DNA of 64,000 bases from Solimonas marina (GTDB lineage Bacteria; Pseudomonadota; Gammaproteobacteria; Nevskiales; Nevskiaceae), in the NCBI RefSeq assembly GCF_012241385.1, contig NZ_JAAVXB010000009.1, forward strand, positions 160,313-224,312. Reading direction: 5' to 3'. The notes under the pieces were generated by a model. The model was not told where the DNA came from and made no database searches. It saw nothing but the letters and a program-made list of their open reading frames with translations. Numbering within the stretch: position 1 is the stretch's first letter; the number at the start of each line of letters is the position of its first letter. The position numbers were made by a program, and so were the translations under genes. Below are positions 50,127-57,976 of this stretch, piece by piece.

Positions 50127-50927
50127 ATGGGGGCGGGTATGGGCTATCCGGTGGTCCTGGTACACGGGATGTGGTGCACCAGCGCGAGCTGGAAGCGAGT
50201 CGTCGATATTCTGTCGCCGCGCGGCTACGACTGCTACGTGCCGTCGCTGCCGGCGCACGATGACTCGACCGATCAACCGCTGCAGGTGCGGCGCCAGAGC
50301 CTGCGCGATTATCTGGACGCGATCGAACGCGGTGTCGCCGAACGCGACTTCGCGCATCCCCCGATCGTCATCGGCCACTCGATGGGCGGATTGCTCGCGC
50401 AGCAGCTGGCCACCCGCATCAAGCCCTTGGCGATGGTGCTCCTGACGCCGGCGACGCCACGCGGGATCAATGCACTGACGCCGACGGTATTCGCCGCCTT
50501 CCTGCCGTGGCTGTTGGGCGGCGCATTCTGGCGTAACCCGCACAAGCTGGGCTTCGCGCACGCGCAGCGCTACGCGTTCAATGGCGTGCCGGTCGATCGT
50601 CATCGCGCCCTGTATGAAAGTCTGGTGCATGAATCCGGACGCGCCGCTTTTGAACTCGGCCTCTGGCCACTGGATTTTTCGCGCGCCTCCCTCGTCCATT
50701 CGGCCAAGGTCGAATGTCCTGTCTACATCGTAAGCTGCGGAAAAGATCGCCTGACGCCGGCCGGGGTCGTGCGCAAGCTGATGAAGCGTTATCGGCACGC
50801 CACGCTGCGGCACTACGCCGAACGCGGGCATTGGGTGATCGACGACGACGAGACGGAGGAGATGATGCACGCGATCTGCGGCTGGCTGCGCCCCTACGAA
50901 CAACGACATCTGCGTTCGGTTTCCTGA
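50127..50927 (+). CDS. Alpha/beta hydrolase
   Basis: A 266-residue hydrolase with the oxyanion motif LVHGMW near the start, nucleophile elbow IGHSMGG (Ser85), acid in SCGKDRLTP and His in AERGHWVI. It is cytoplasmic by sequence. ATG 50139 is an alternative start, preceded by GGGGGCGGG. It ends one base before the GTG of the DUF3450 gene, so it is probably the first gene of the TonB-type operon. Substrate unknown: ester or lipid cleavage is typical. Confidence 0.9.
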   Translation: MGAGMGYPVVLVHGMWCTSASWKRVVDILSPRGYDCYVPSLPAHDDSTDQPLQVRRQSLRDYLDAIERGVAERDFAHPPIVIGHSMGGLLAQQLATRIKPLAMVLLTPATPRGINALTPTVFAAFLPWLLGGAFWRNPHKLGFAHAQRYAFNGVPVDRHRALYESLVHESGRAAFELGLWPLDFSRASLVHSAKVECPVYIVSCGKDRLTPAGVVRKLMKRYRHATLRHYAERGHWVIDDDETEEMMHAICGWLRPYEQRHLRSVS

Positions 50928-50928
50928 C

Positions 50929-51705
50929 GTGTCCTTGGCGCTAGGGAAGGCGCGCTTGCCGTGGTGGATGGCGGCGGCATGCCTGGCCGTGCCGCTGATG
51001 GCGCGCGCCGCTGCCGACGACGCGTTGTCGCAGTCCATCGACACGGTCAAGCGTACGCAGCAGGCCAGCGTTGCGTCACAGCAACGCATCGACAAACTCG
51101 ACGATCAGACTCGCGCGTTGCTCGAGCGCTATCGCTCGGCGATCTGGCAGACGCAGCAACTCAACGTCTACGCCGAGCAGCTCAACGAGCTGCTGCAGCA
51201 GCAGACCACGCAACTGGCCAGCCTGCAGCAGCAGATGAGCGACCTCGACCGCGCCGGCGAGGACTTGATGCCGCTGATGCTGCGCATGACCGACAGCCTC
51301 GAAAAATTCATCGCGCTCGATCTGCCGTTTCTCAAGGACGAGCGCCGCGAGCGCATCGCCAGTCTCAAGCAAGTACTGGGCGATCCGCAGGTCAATGCCG
51401 GCGAGAAATTCCGCCGCATTCTCGAGGCTTATCAGATCGAAATCGATTACGGCCGCAGCCTCGGCGTCGAGCGCCAGCAGATCGGTAGCGACACCATGGA
51501 TGTGTTGCGTGTCGGTCGTGTCGCGCTCTATGCGCTGGCGCCGGATGGCGGCGATCCAAAAGTCTGGAACGCCGGCGCCAATCAGTGGGAAGACCTGCCG
51601 GGTGGCGACGCCGCGGCGATTCGCGACGGCCTGAAAATGGCGCGTGAATTGATGCCGGTGAATCTGCTCGAATTGCCGCTGCCGGCCGCCGGAGGCACGC
51701 CATGA
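50929..51705 (+). CDS. DUF3450 family periplasmic coiled-coil protein
   Basis: A 258-residue protein with a Sec signal (MAAACLAVPLMARAAAD). A long coiled coil runs from about 30 to 110 (LLERYRSAIWQTQQLNVYAE, LNELLQQQTTQLASLQQQM). The conserved DUF3450 C-terminus follows (SLGVERQQIGSDTMDVLRVG, RVALYALAPDGG). DUF3450 genes almost always open operons encoding TtpC-type TonB systems, as here. The GTG at 50929 is used. It overlaps the next start as ATGA. Proposed to be an adaptor for the motor; direct evidence is lacking for this organism. Confidence 0.88.
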   Translation: MSLALGKARLPWWMAAACLAVPLMARAAADDALSQSIDTVKRTQQASVASQQRIDKLDDQTRALLERYRSAIWQTQQLNVYAEQLNELLQQQTTQLASLQQQMSDLDRAGEDLMPLMLRMTDSLEKFIALDLPFLKDERRERIASLKQVLGDPQVNAGEKFRRILEAYQIEIDYGRSLGVERQQIGSDTMDVLRVGRVALYALAPDGGDPKVWNAGANQWEDLPGGDAAAIRDGLKMARELMPVNLLELPLPAAGGTP

Positions 51706-53090
51706 GGCGCCTTTCGACGACACGCTGGTTGGCGGTGTTGCTGCTCTCTTTTTCGGGCCTGGCGTGGGCCGCCGAGCCGCAGGGGCTGGATGCGTTGTTG
51801 CAGCAGGTGCAGCAGGCTGCCGGCCAGGACGCCAAGCTCAATGCCGAGCGCGAGCAACGCTTTCTCGCCGACAAGAATCAGCAGGCGGCGATGGTGGGCA
51901 AGGCCGAGGCCGATCTGGCGCAAGCCAAGGCCAAGGCCGACGCCGTGCGCGCACGCTTCGCTGCCAATCAGAAGGCAATCGCCGACCTCAAGGACAAGCT
52001 CAAGGCGCGGGCTGGCGACTACATTCAAGTGCAGGGCGCGGTGAAGGAAGCGGCCGGCGCGTTTCGCGCGATCGCCAGCGAGTCCCTGGTCAGCGCGCAG
52101 GTGCCGGATCGCATGCCGACGCTCGATGCGCTGGCCGACCAGGACGGCTATCCGTCGGTCGCCGATCTCGAACACTTCTGGGTCGGTTTGCAGCAGGAGC
52201 TGGTGCAGGGCGGCCGTATCGCACGTTTCACGGCGCCGGTGGTCGATGCCGACGGCAAGCGCGAGTCGCGCGAGGTGATCCGCATCGGCAGCTTTACGGC
52301 GTTTTCCGGCGGGCACTACCTGGTTTTCGACCCACAGGCCGGTGCGCTCACCGAACTGACGCGCCAGCCCAGCCACCATTGGCGCGCGCTGGCGGCCGAC
52401 TTTGCCGATGCCAAGGACGACGGCCGACATGAAGCGATGATCGACCCGTCGCACGGCAGCCTGCTCGTCCAGGAAGCGCTGCGGCCGACGTTGCGTCAGC
52501 GCATCGCGCAGGGCGGCACCATCGCCTACGTCATCATCACCATCGGCGTATTCGGTGCGGCATTGGCGGTCTGGCAGCTGGTCTTCCTGTTGCGCACCGG
52601 GCGCCGTGTGCGGGCACAGCTCGGCGATATCGGCCATCCGCGTACCGACAATCCGTTGGGCCGTGTGCTCGCGGCGTTTCGCGGCGATGCCGCGGCCGGC
52701 GTCGGCGACGGGGAGGTGCTGGAACTGCGCCTGTCGGAAGCCATTCTGCGCGAGATCCCGGCGCTCGAACGCTTCCAGCCCTTGCTGCGCCTGATCATCG
52801 CCGCCGGCCCGCTGCTCGGCCTGGTCGGCACCGTGACCGGCATGATCATCACCTTCCAGGTCATCCAGGAGCAGGGCGCCGGCGATCCGCGGCTGATGGC
52901 CGGCGGCATCTCGCAGGCGATGATCACCACCGTGCTCGGCCTCGGCGTCGCGGTGCCGATGCTGTTCATCAACGCCATCCTGTCGGCGCGGTCGCGCGTG
53001 CTGGTGCAAATCCTCGACGAGCAGAGCGCGGGTCTGTTGGCGCGGCATATCGAAACGCAGCAGGAGCAGGGCGATGCCCCGCGTGCTTGA
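51702..53090 (+). CDS. ttpC: TtpC-like MotA/TolQ/ExbB family protein
   Basis: A 462-residue protein: Sec signal, a coiled-coil N-terminal periplasmic region (GKAEADLAQAKAKADAVRAR, residues 25-110) and a beta-rich middle. A C-terminal TolQ/ExbB channel domain has three helices (IAYVIITIGVFGAALAVWQL, LIIAAGPLLGLVGTVTGMII, ISQAMITTVLGLGVAVPML). This architecture is that of TtpC, the extra component of TonB2 systems in Vibrio and relatives. The ATG overlaps the DUF3450 stop. It overlaps the next exbB by 17 bases. Confidence 0.9.
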   Translation: MRRLSTTRWLAVLLLSFSGLAWAAEPQGLDALLQQVQQAAGQDAKLNAEREQRFLADKNQQAAMVGKAEADLAQAKAKADAVRARFAANQKAIADLKDKLKARAGDYIQVQGAVKEAAGAFRAIASESLVSAQVPDRMPTLDALADQDGYPSVADLEHFWVGLQQELVQGGRIARFTAPVVDADGKRESREVIRIGSFTAFSGGHYLVFDPQAGALTELTRQPSHHWRALAADFADAKDDGRHEAMIDPSHGSLLVQEALRPTLRQRIAQGGTIAYVIITIGVFGAALAVWQLVFLLRTGRRVRAQLGDIGHPRTDNPLGRVLAAFRGDAAAGVGDGEVLELRLSEAILREIPALERFQPLLRLIIAAGPLLGLVGTVTGMIITFQVIQEQGAGDPRLMAGGISQAMITTVLGLGVAVPMLFINAILSARSRVLVQILDEQSAGLLARHIETQQEQGDAPRA

Positions 53091-53619
53091 GCTGCTGGCC
53101 TTGCCGTTCAGTTCGGTCTCGAACCTGATCGGCGCCGGTGGCTGGGTGCTGCCCTTGATCTTCATCTGCGCCTTGCTGATGTGGACGCTGATCGCCGAGC
53201 GCTGGTGGTTCTTTCGTGTGATCTATCCGGCACGGCGCGCGGCGCTGCAGGCCGAATGGCGCGCGCGTGCCGACCGGCATTCGTGGGCCGCGCGGCAGGT
53301 GCGGCAGATGCTGATCTCGCAGGCACGCGTGGCGATGGATGCGCCGCTGCCGCTGCTGCGTGTGACGGTGCCGATCGCGCCGCTGCTCGGTCTGCTCGGT
53401 ACGGTGACCGGCATGCTCGAGGTCTTCGACGGCATGCTGGTCAACGGCAGCGCCGATTCGCGGACCATGGCCTTCGGCGTGTCGCACGCGATGATCGCGA
53501 CGCTCGCCGGTCTGGTCGTCAGTGTCAGCGGCATGTTCTTTTTGAACCGCTTCCAGACGCGTATCGCCCGCGAGGCGGAGCGTTTTGGCGACACCCTCGA
53601 ATTCGAGGCGATGCGCTGA
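53074..53619 (+). CDS. exbB: ExbB-like MotA/TolQ proton channel (TonB2-type system)
   Basis: A 181-residue ExbB with three helices: VLPLIFICALLMWTLIAERW, APLLGLLGTVTGMLEVFDGM and the MIATLAGLVVSVSGMFFLN region. It is short, as usual for ExbB2 in TtpC systems. The start overlaps the ttpC end by 17 bases, and the stop overlaps the exbD start (TGATG). It would build the proton channel energising the TonB encoded downstream. Confidence 0.92.
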   Translation: MPRVLELLALPFSSVSNLIGAGGWVLPLIFICALLMWTLIAERWWFFRVIYPARRAALQAEWRARADRHSWAARQVRQMLISQARVAMDAPLPLLRVTVPIAPLLGLLGTVTGMLEVFDGMLVNGSADSRTMAFGVSHAMIATLAGLVVSVSGMFFLNRFQTRIAREAERFGDTLEFEAMR

Positions 53620-54032
53620 TGCGCGCCCGCCGCCACACGCATCCGCCCGACGAAACCGGCATCGATCTGGCGCCGATGCTCGACTTCGTCCTGAATCTGC
53701 TGATCTTCTTCATCATCACCAACACCTTCGTCTCCGAAGCCGGCATTCACGTCGATAGACCGGCGGCAACCACCGCAGTCAAGCAGGAACGCGCCAACGT
53801 GCTGGTCGCGGTGGCGCCGAACGGCGAGGTCTGGACCAACGGCCAGCGCGTCGACATTCGCGCGCTGCGCGCCAACCTGCAGAAGCGCCGCCAGGAGAAT
53901 CCGAATGCGGCGGTCATCGTCCAGGCCGATCGCGACGCGCGCGCCGGTTTGGTCGTCGAAGTGATGGATCAGGCACGGCTGGCCGGCTTCAAGGACGTCG
54001 CGATCGCGGCGACACCGAAGTCGCAGCCCTGA
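53619..54032 (+). CDS. exbD: ExbD-like energy transducer (TonB2-type system)
   Basis: A 137-residue ExbD with the membrane Asp in IDLAPMLDFVLNLLIFFI and a periplasmic TolR-like domain (PNAAVIVQADRDARAGLVVE, FKDVAIAA). The ATG at 53619 shares a base with the exbB stop. The longer frame upstream is out-of-frame reading of exbB. It belongs to the DUF3450-ttpC-exbB-exbD-tonB-TPR operon, four bases before tonB. Confidence 0.93.
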   Translation: MRARRHTHPPDETGIDLAPMLDFVLNLLIFFIITNTFVSEAGIHVDRPAATTAVKQERANVLVAVAPNGEVWTNGQRVDIRALRANLQKRRQENPNAAVIVQADRDARAGLVVEVMDQARLAGFKDVAIAATPKSQP

Positions 54033-54035
54033 GTC

Positions 54036-54785
54036 ATGGCGGCGATGCGCTTGGCGACCGTCATGCAGGACGCGCGTTGGTCGCGCTTCGTCGTGCCGCC
54101 GCTGCTCGGCCTGTTGGTGGCGACGCTGCTGTTCTGGTGGATGTACCACCTGATCCGGCCGGCGTCGCATGGCGGGCCAGGGCCCAAGCTCATCGATCAG
54201 GTTGCGGTGGTGCCGCCGCCGGCGCAGGACGACACGCCGCCGGAGCAGGCAATCGCCAACGCACCGCCACCGCCGCCCGATGCACCGCCGTCGCTGGCCC
54301 GGCCGGATCTGCCGTCGCTGTCGGCGGCGGCGATGCCGACCGCGCCGCTCGACGTCGGCCCGGTGTCGGTGCCGGTGACGCTCGGCGGTAGCGGTTTGAG
54401 CCTGACGGGGGCCACCGGCTTTGCTGGTTTTGCCGGCAAGGGGAGTGGCGGCGGCGGAGGCGGGGGCGGGGGCGGTGACGGATTCGGCACCGGCCAGGGT
54501 TTCAAGGGCAAGCCGCTGGTGCCGCTGTCGACGGCGCGTCCGCAGATGCCGGAATGGGCCTGCAAGCAGAAAATCCGCGGCTGGGTCGAGGTCGTTTTCA
54601 CGGTACTGCCGAACGGCCACGTCACCAACGTCAAGCTGGTCGACGCCAGCCCCCGCGGTGTCTTCGAGGCGGCGGCGATCGACAGTATCTCGAACTGGAT
54701 CTACGAGGCGACCCAGCAGACACGCGAGGTCAAGCAGCGGGTCGAGATGAATCCGGAAGATTGCGTCTACAACTGGCAGCAATGA
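54036..54785 (+). CDS. tonB: TonB family energy transducer
   Basis: A 249-residue TonB. A short cytoplasmic tail is followed by one membrane helix (VPPLLGLLVATLLFWWMYHL) and a Pro-rich linker. A polyglycine tract of ten Gly residues (about 54448-54480) lies before the C-terminal TonB domain (IRGWVEVVFTVLPNGHVTNV, AAIDSISNWIY). The linker is Pro/Ala/Gly-rich rather than Pro/Lys-rich as in classical TonB. It overlaps the fusion gene by ATGA. No TonB-dependent receptor is encoded in the window, so its client is unknown. Confidence 0.9.
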   Translation: MAAMRLATVMQDARWSRFVVPPLLGLLVATLLFWWMYHLIRPASHGGPGPKLIDQVAVVPPPAQDDTPPEQAIANAPPPPPDAPPSLARPDLPSLSAAAMPTAPLDVGPVSVPVTLGGSGLSLTGATGFAGFAGKGSGGGGGGGGGGDGFGTGQGFKGKPLVPLSTARPQMPEWACKQKIRGWVEVVFTVLPNGHVTNVKLVDASPRGVFEAAAIDSISNWIYEATQQTREVKQRVEMNPEDCVYNWQQ

Positions 54786-57343
54786 CGCGCCCGGCCGCCA
54801 TCGTCGTCGCGCTTGCGTTCGGTAGCCTGCTGGCCGTGGCGGCGCACGCTGATCAGTACCGCAGCGAACAGCGCATCGTCGAGCAAGCGCCGGCGCAGCA
54901 AAAGCCCGAGGACCCGCAGAAGCTGCTGCAGATCACCACCGATCCCTACGCCAAGGCCTTGCTGCTGCGCGACCTGGCGGCGCAGGCGGTGCAGAAGCAC
55001 GACTATCAGCAGGCCGCCCAATATCTGGAACAGGCGCTCGGCCAGCACGCATTGTCCGGCCCGGCTGCCGCACAGATGCGCAATGACCTGTCGCAGCTCT
55101 ACATGTCGAGTGGCGACGTGCAGAAGATGGTGCCGCAGCTCGAAGCGCAGGTGAAAAGCGGGCAGGCGTCGCCGCAGGCGCTGGCCGCGCTCGGTGCTGC
55201 CTACGTCAACCAGAAGCGCTACGCCGATGCGGCGAACCTGCTGCAGAAAGCCGGCGCCGACAAACCCGGCGCCGATCCCGGTTGGCGCCGCGCGCTGGCG
55301 GCGGCCTATATCGGCAGTGGCCGCGATCGCGAAGCGTTGCCGCTGCTTGAGCAATTGCTCAAACAAGACCCCAGCCATCGCGAGGACTGGATGCGGCTGG
55401 CGGCGGTGCAGCTCAAGGCCGACCGGCGCGACGACGCGGCGGTGACGATGGAGCTGGCCAATCGCCTCGGCTTTCTGAAGAGCGCTGACGAACAGCTCAA
55501 GCTGGTGACGCTGACTGCGCAGATCGGCGCGCCATTCGAGGCGGGATCGCTGCTCAAATCATTGATCGAGCGCAAGGCCGTGGCCGACAACACCGCCAAT
55601 CGCAAGCTGCTCGCGCAGCTGTGGCTGGCGGCGCGCGAAGACAGTCTGGCGCTGCCGGCTTTGCAGGCGGTGGTCGGCCAGTCGCCGAGTGTTGCGCTGT
55701 ATCAGCAGATTGCGCAGCTGCAGATGGACCGAGACGACTACGCGGCGGCGGCTGCTGCATTGCAGCAGGTGATCAAGCTCGGCAAGCCGGACGGCAAGAC
55801 CTGGCTGGCGCTGGGCTTCGCGCAATACCAGCAGGCCGACGTCGAGGCGGCGCTGCAATCGTTCCAGTCGGCGCAGAAGCTGGCCGACACGCGCGAGGCA
55901 GCAAGCAAATGGGTGCAATACCTCGAATCCGGGCGTGCACGCGAGCAGGCGCTGAGCGCCGCCGCCGACCGTGCGCACCGCGCACAACAGGATGTGCAGC
56001 TCAGCGACCGGTTCGACGGCAGCGTGGCGCTGGCCAGCGGCGGCACGTCGTCGGCGGTGGCGGCCGGTGCGTCCGGGCAACTGACGCCGATCGGTGCCGA
56101 CGCCGCCGGCAATGCGGCCGGCACCATTCCAGCCTGGACCGGTGGCCTGCAGCACGCGCAGTGGCCGAAGTCCTTCCGTGCCGGCCAGCGGCTCGCCGAT
56201 CCGTATCCCGACGACAAGCCGCTGTTCGTCATCACCCGTGCCAATCTCGCGCAGTACCGTCCCTATCTGAGCCGCGGCCATCTCGAACTGTTCGCCAAGT
56301 ATCCGGACTACCGCATGCCGGTCTATCGCACGCGGCGCAGCGTGGCCTATCCGCAGGCGATCTACGACGCCAGCCAGGCCAATATCGGCCACGCCAAGTT
56401 GACCGGCAGCGATGAACTGACCGGTGCGCATCTGGGCGTGCCGTTTCCCAAGCCGCAGTCCGGCGTCGAGATCATGTGGAATCACCGCACGCGCTTTCGC
56501 GGTAATTCGCTGGTGACGCAGTCGACACAGGCCATCGTTCAGCCCAGCGGCAGCGTTCCGGAAATGCTCAAGCAGACCGAGCGCGTCCTGTTTCGCTACG
56601 CCAACACCCAGGATCCGATTGACCTCACCCACGACAACACGCTGCTGTACTACCTGACCTGGTTCGGCAAGACGCGCAACGACATCGATTTCGTGGCGCT
56701 GGTCCACGAAACCGCCAATTCAGTGAAACAGCCGCGCAACATCTGGGTGATCCCGCCGGGTATTCCGAAGATGTTCCGCATTCCGCCGGTCGGCTACGAC
56801 CAGCCGTTTCCGGGGTCGGGCGGGCTGATGTTCATCGACATGCTCGACATGTACAACGGCGCGTTCGACCGCTACGTCTGGAAGCTGGCCGGCAAGCGCG
56901 AGCTGTACATCCCGTACAACAGCTACCGGCTCAGCGACGGCCGCTATTCGTATTCGCAGCTGCTGACCCCGAAGTTCTTCAACCCGGAAGGCACGCGCTA
57001 CGAGTTGCACCGCGTCTGGGTCATCGAGGCCACCGAGCGTGGCGGTACCCACCACGCGTTTGGCAAGCGCACCTTCTATGTCGATGAGGACAGCTGGAAC
57101 GTGGTGCTGGTCGAAAACGAAGACCACCAAGGCAATCTGTGGCGCTTCCAGGAGGGCCACCTGCTGCCGGACTACGCGGCGCAGACCGCCAACTGTGCGC
57201 CGGTCGTCACTTACGACTTCAAGGATGGGCGCTACTTCGTCAATCGCCTGCTGGGGCAGGATCCGCCGGCCGAGGTCGACGTGCCGATGCGCAAATCCGA
57301 TTTCATGCCATCCGCGGTCCGCGCCCGCTACGGCCGTTTCTGA
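54782..57343 (+). CDS. TPR adaptor fused to a DUF1329 (LolA/B-like) domain
   Basis: An 853-residue exported protein. After a signal peptide (VALAFGSLLAVAAHA), residues about 35-410 are TPR repeats (YQQAAQYLEQALGQHALSGP, ALGAAYVNQKRYADAANLLQ, GFAQYQQADVEAALQSFQSA). This is the part that normally stands alone as the last gene of DUF3450/TtpC/TonB operons. From about residue 430 a full DUF1329 domain follows (LTPIGADAAGNAAGTIPAWT, YELHRVWVIEATERGGTHHA, TFYVDEDSWNVVLVEN), paralogous to the protein at 59536. DUF1329 proteins resemble outer-membrane lipoprotein/lipid carriers. The frame is continuous with no sign of a frameshift. Start ATG overlaps the tonB stop. Confidence 0.85.
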   Translation: MTRPAAIVVALAFGSLLAVAAHADQYRSEQRIVEQAPAQQKPEDPQKLLQITTDPYAKALLLRDLAAQAVQKHDYQQAAQYLEQALGQHALSGPAAAQMRNDLSQLYMSSGDVQKMVPQLEAQVKSGQASPQALAALGAAYVNQKRYADAANLLQKAGADKPGADPGWRRALAAAYIGSGRDREALPLLEQLLKQDPSHREDWMRLAAVQLKADRRDDAAVTMELANRLGFLKSADEQLKLVTLTAQIGAPFEAGSLLKSLIERKAVADNTANRKLLAQLWLAAREDSLALPALQAVVGQSPSVALYQQIAQLQMDRDDYAAAAAALQQVIKLGKPDGKTWLALGFAQYQQADVEAALQSFQSAQKLADTREAASKWVQYLESGRAREQALSAAADRAHRAQQDVQLSDRFDGSVALASGGTSSAVAAGASGQLTPIGADAAGNAAGTIPAWTGGLQHAQWPKSFRAGQRLADPYPDDKPLFVITRANLAQYRPYLSRGHLELFAKYPDYRMPVYRTRRSVAYPQAIYDASQANIGHAKLTGSDELTGAHLGVPFPKPQSGVEIMWNHRTRFRGNSLVTQSTQAIVQPSGSVPEMLKQTERVLFRYANTQDPIDLTHDNTLLYYLTWFGKTRNDIDFVALVHETANSVKQPRNIWVIPPGIPKMFRIPPVGYDQPFPGSGGLMFIDMLDMYNGAFDRYVWKLAGKRELYIPYNSYRLSDGRYSYSQLLTPKFFNPEGTRYELHRVWVIEATERGGTHHAFGKRTFYVDEDSWNVVLVENEDHQGNLWRFQEGHLLPDYAAQTANCAPVVTYDFKDGRYFVNRLLGQDPPAEVDVPMRKSDFMPSAVRARYGRF

Positions 57344-57392
57344 AAATTCGGTCAGTGGTGCAACCTTTTGCCCCGCTCCGACATCCAAGGGA

Positions 57393-57462
57393 TGAATGCG
57401 AATTTTTGCATTCACTCCCAAGTTGCCGGGGCCGCCTCATCAGCGGTGCCCGGCTCTTTTTT
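57393..57462 (+). terminator. Terminator of the TonB2-type operon, with an upstream palindrome
   Basis: GCCGGGgCCGC (57425-57435) pairs with GCGGtGCCCGGC (57443-57454), followed by T-rich CTCTTTTTT. Just upstream, TGAATGC (57393-57399) and GCATTCA (57408-57414) form a 7-bp inverted repeat of unknown role. Confidence 0.8.
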
Positions 57463-57481
57463 GCGCGAAGGGTGGCGTTGC

Positions 57482-57922
57482 CTACAGATAGCCGCGGATC
57501 AGCGAGCCCAGCGCCGGGATCGCGGCCTCGATTTCGCTCTCGGCACTGCCGCGCATGCGCTTGTAGGCTGATTTGAGGCCGCCGTTGCTGCTGGCGGCGA
57601 CCCGACGGTCGGCCACCGACAGCAGGGCCTCCCGCGCGTCGTCGGTGTTTTTCTGCAGGAATACGGCGAAATCGCCGCCCGGCTGATTCAGAAAGCTTTC
57701 ATACAAGGGTTCGAGGGCGGCGATAAACTGCGGGGCATTACGCCGCAGTGCACCATCGAGCAGATCGGGTTTGGCGGCCTTGAGCAACGACAGCCCGGTC
57801 TTCAGGCCGATGCCGCGCAGACCGCGCGTATTGGCGACATGTTGCTCGACGAGCTTGACCAGATCGGCGGCAAAGGCCTCGCGTTGTGCGGGTGCCCAGA
57901 GAATATCGTTCAGGGTTTTCAC
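57482..57922 (-). CDS. DUF6918-like hypothetical protein
   Basis: A 146-residue helical protein starting from a GTG at 57922 (KTLNDILWAPAQREAFAADL). It continues with VEQHVANTRGLRGIGLKTGL and RRNAPQFIAALEPLYESF. It resembles the DUF6918 family, small proteins best known from actinobacteria. No signal peptide. The frame extends upstream to 58060 but would then run antisense to the ABC1-kinase gene. It is divergent from that kinase, suggesting a functional link. Function unknown. Confidence 0.65.
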   Translation of the reverse strand: MKTLNDILWAPAQREAFAADLVKLVEQHVANTRGLRGIGLKTGLSLLKAAKPDLLDGALRRNAPQFIAALEPLYESFLNQPGGDFAVFLQKNTDDAREALLSVADRRVAASSNGGLKSAYKRMRGSAESEIEAAIPALGSLIRGYL

Positions 57923-57976
57923 GAGTGACGGCTTATGGCATCGCGTGATGAGGGTGGCAGGAAGAAGAGTAGCATC

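Noticed and set aside
54448..54480. Polyglycine tract in tonB considered as a sequencing artefact
   Set aside because: The frame is preserved on both sides with mixed Gly codons, so it reads as a genuine flexible linker.
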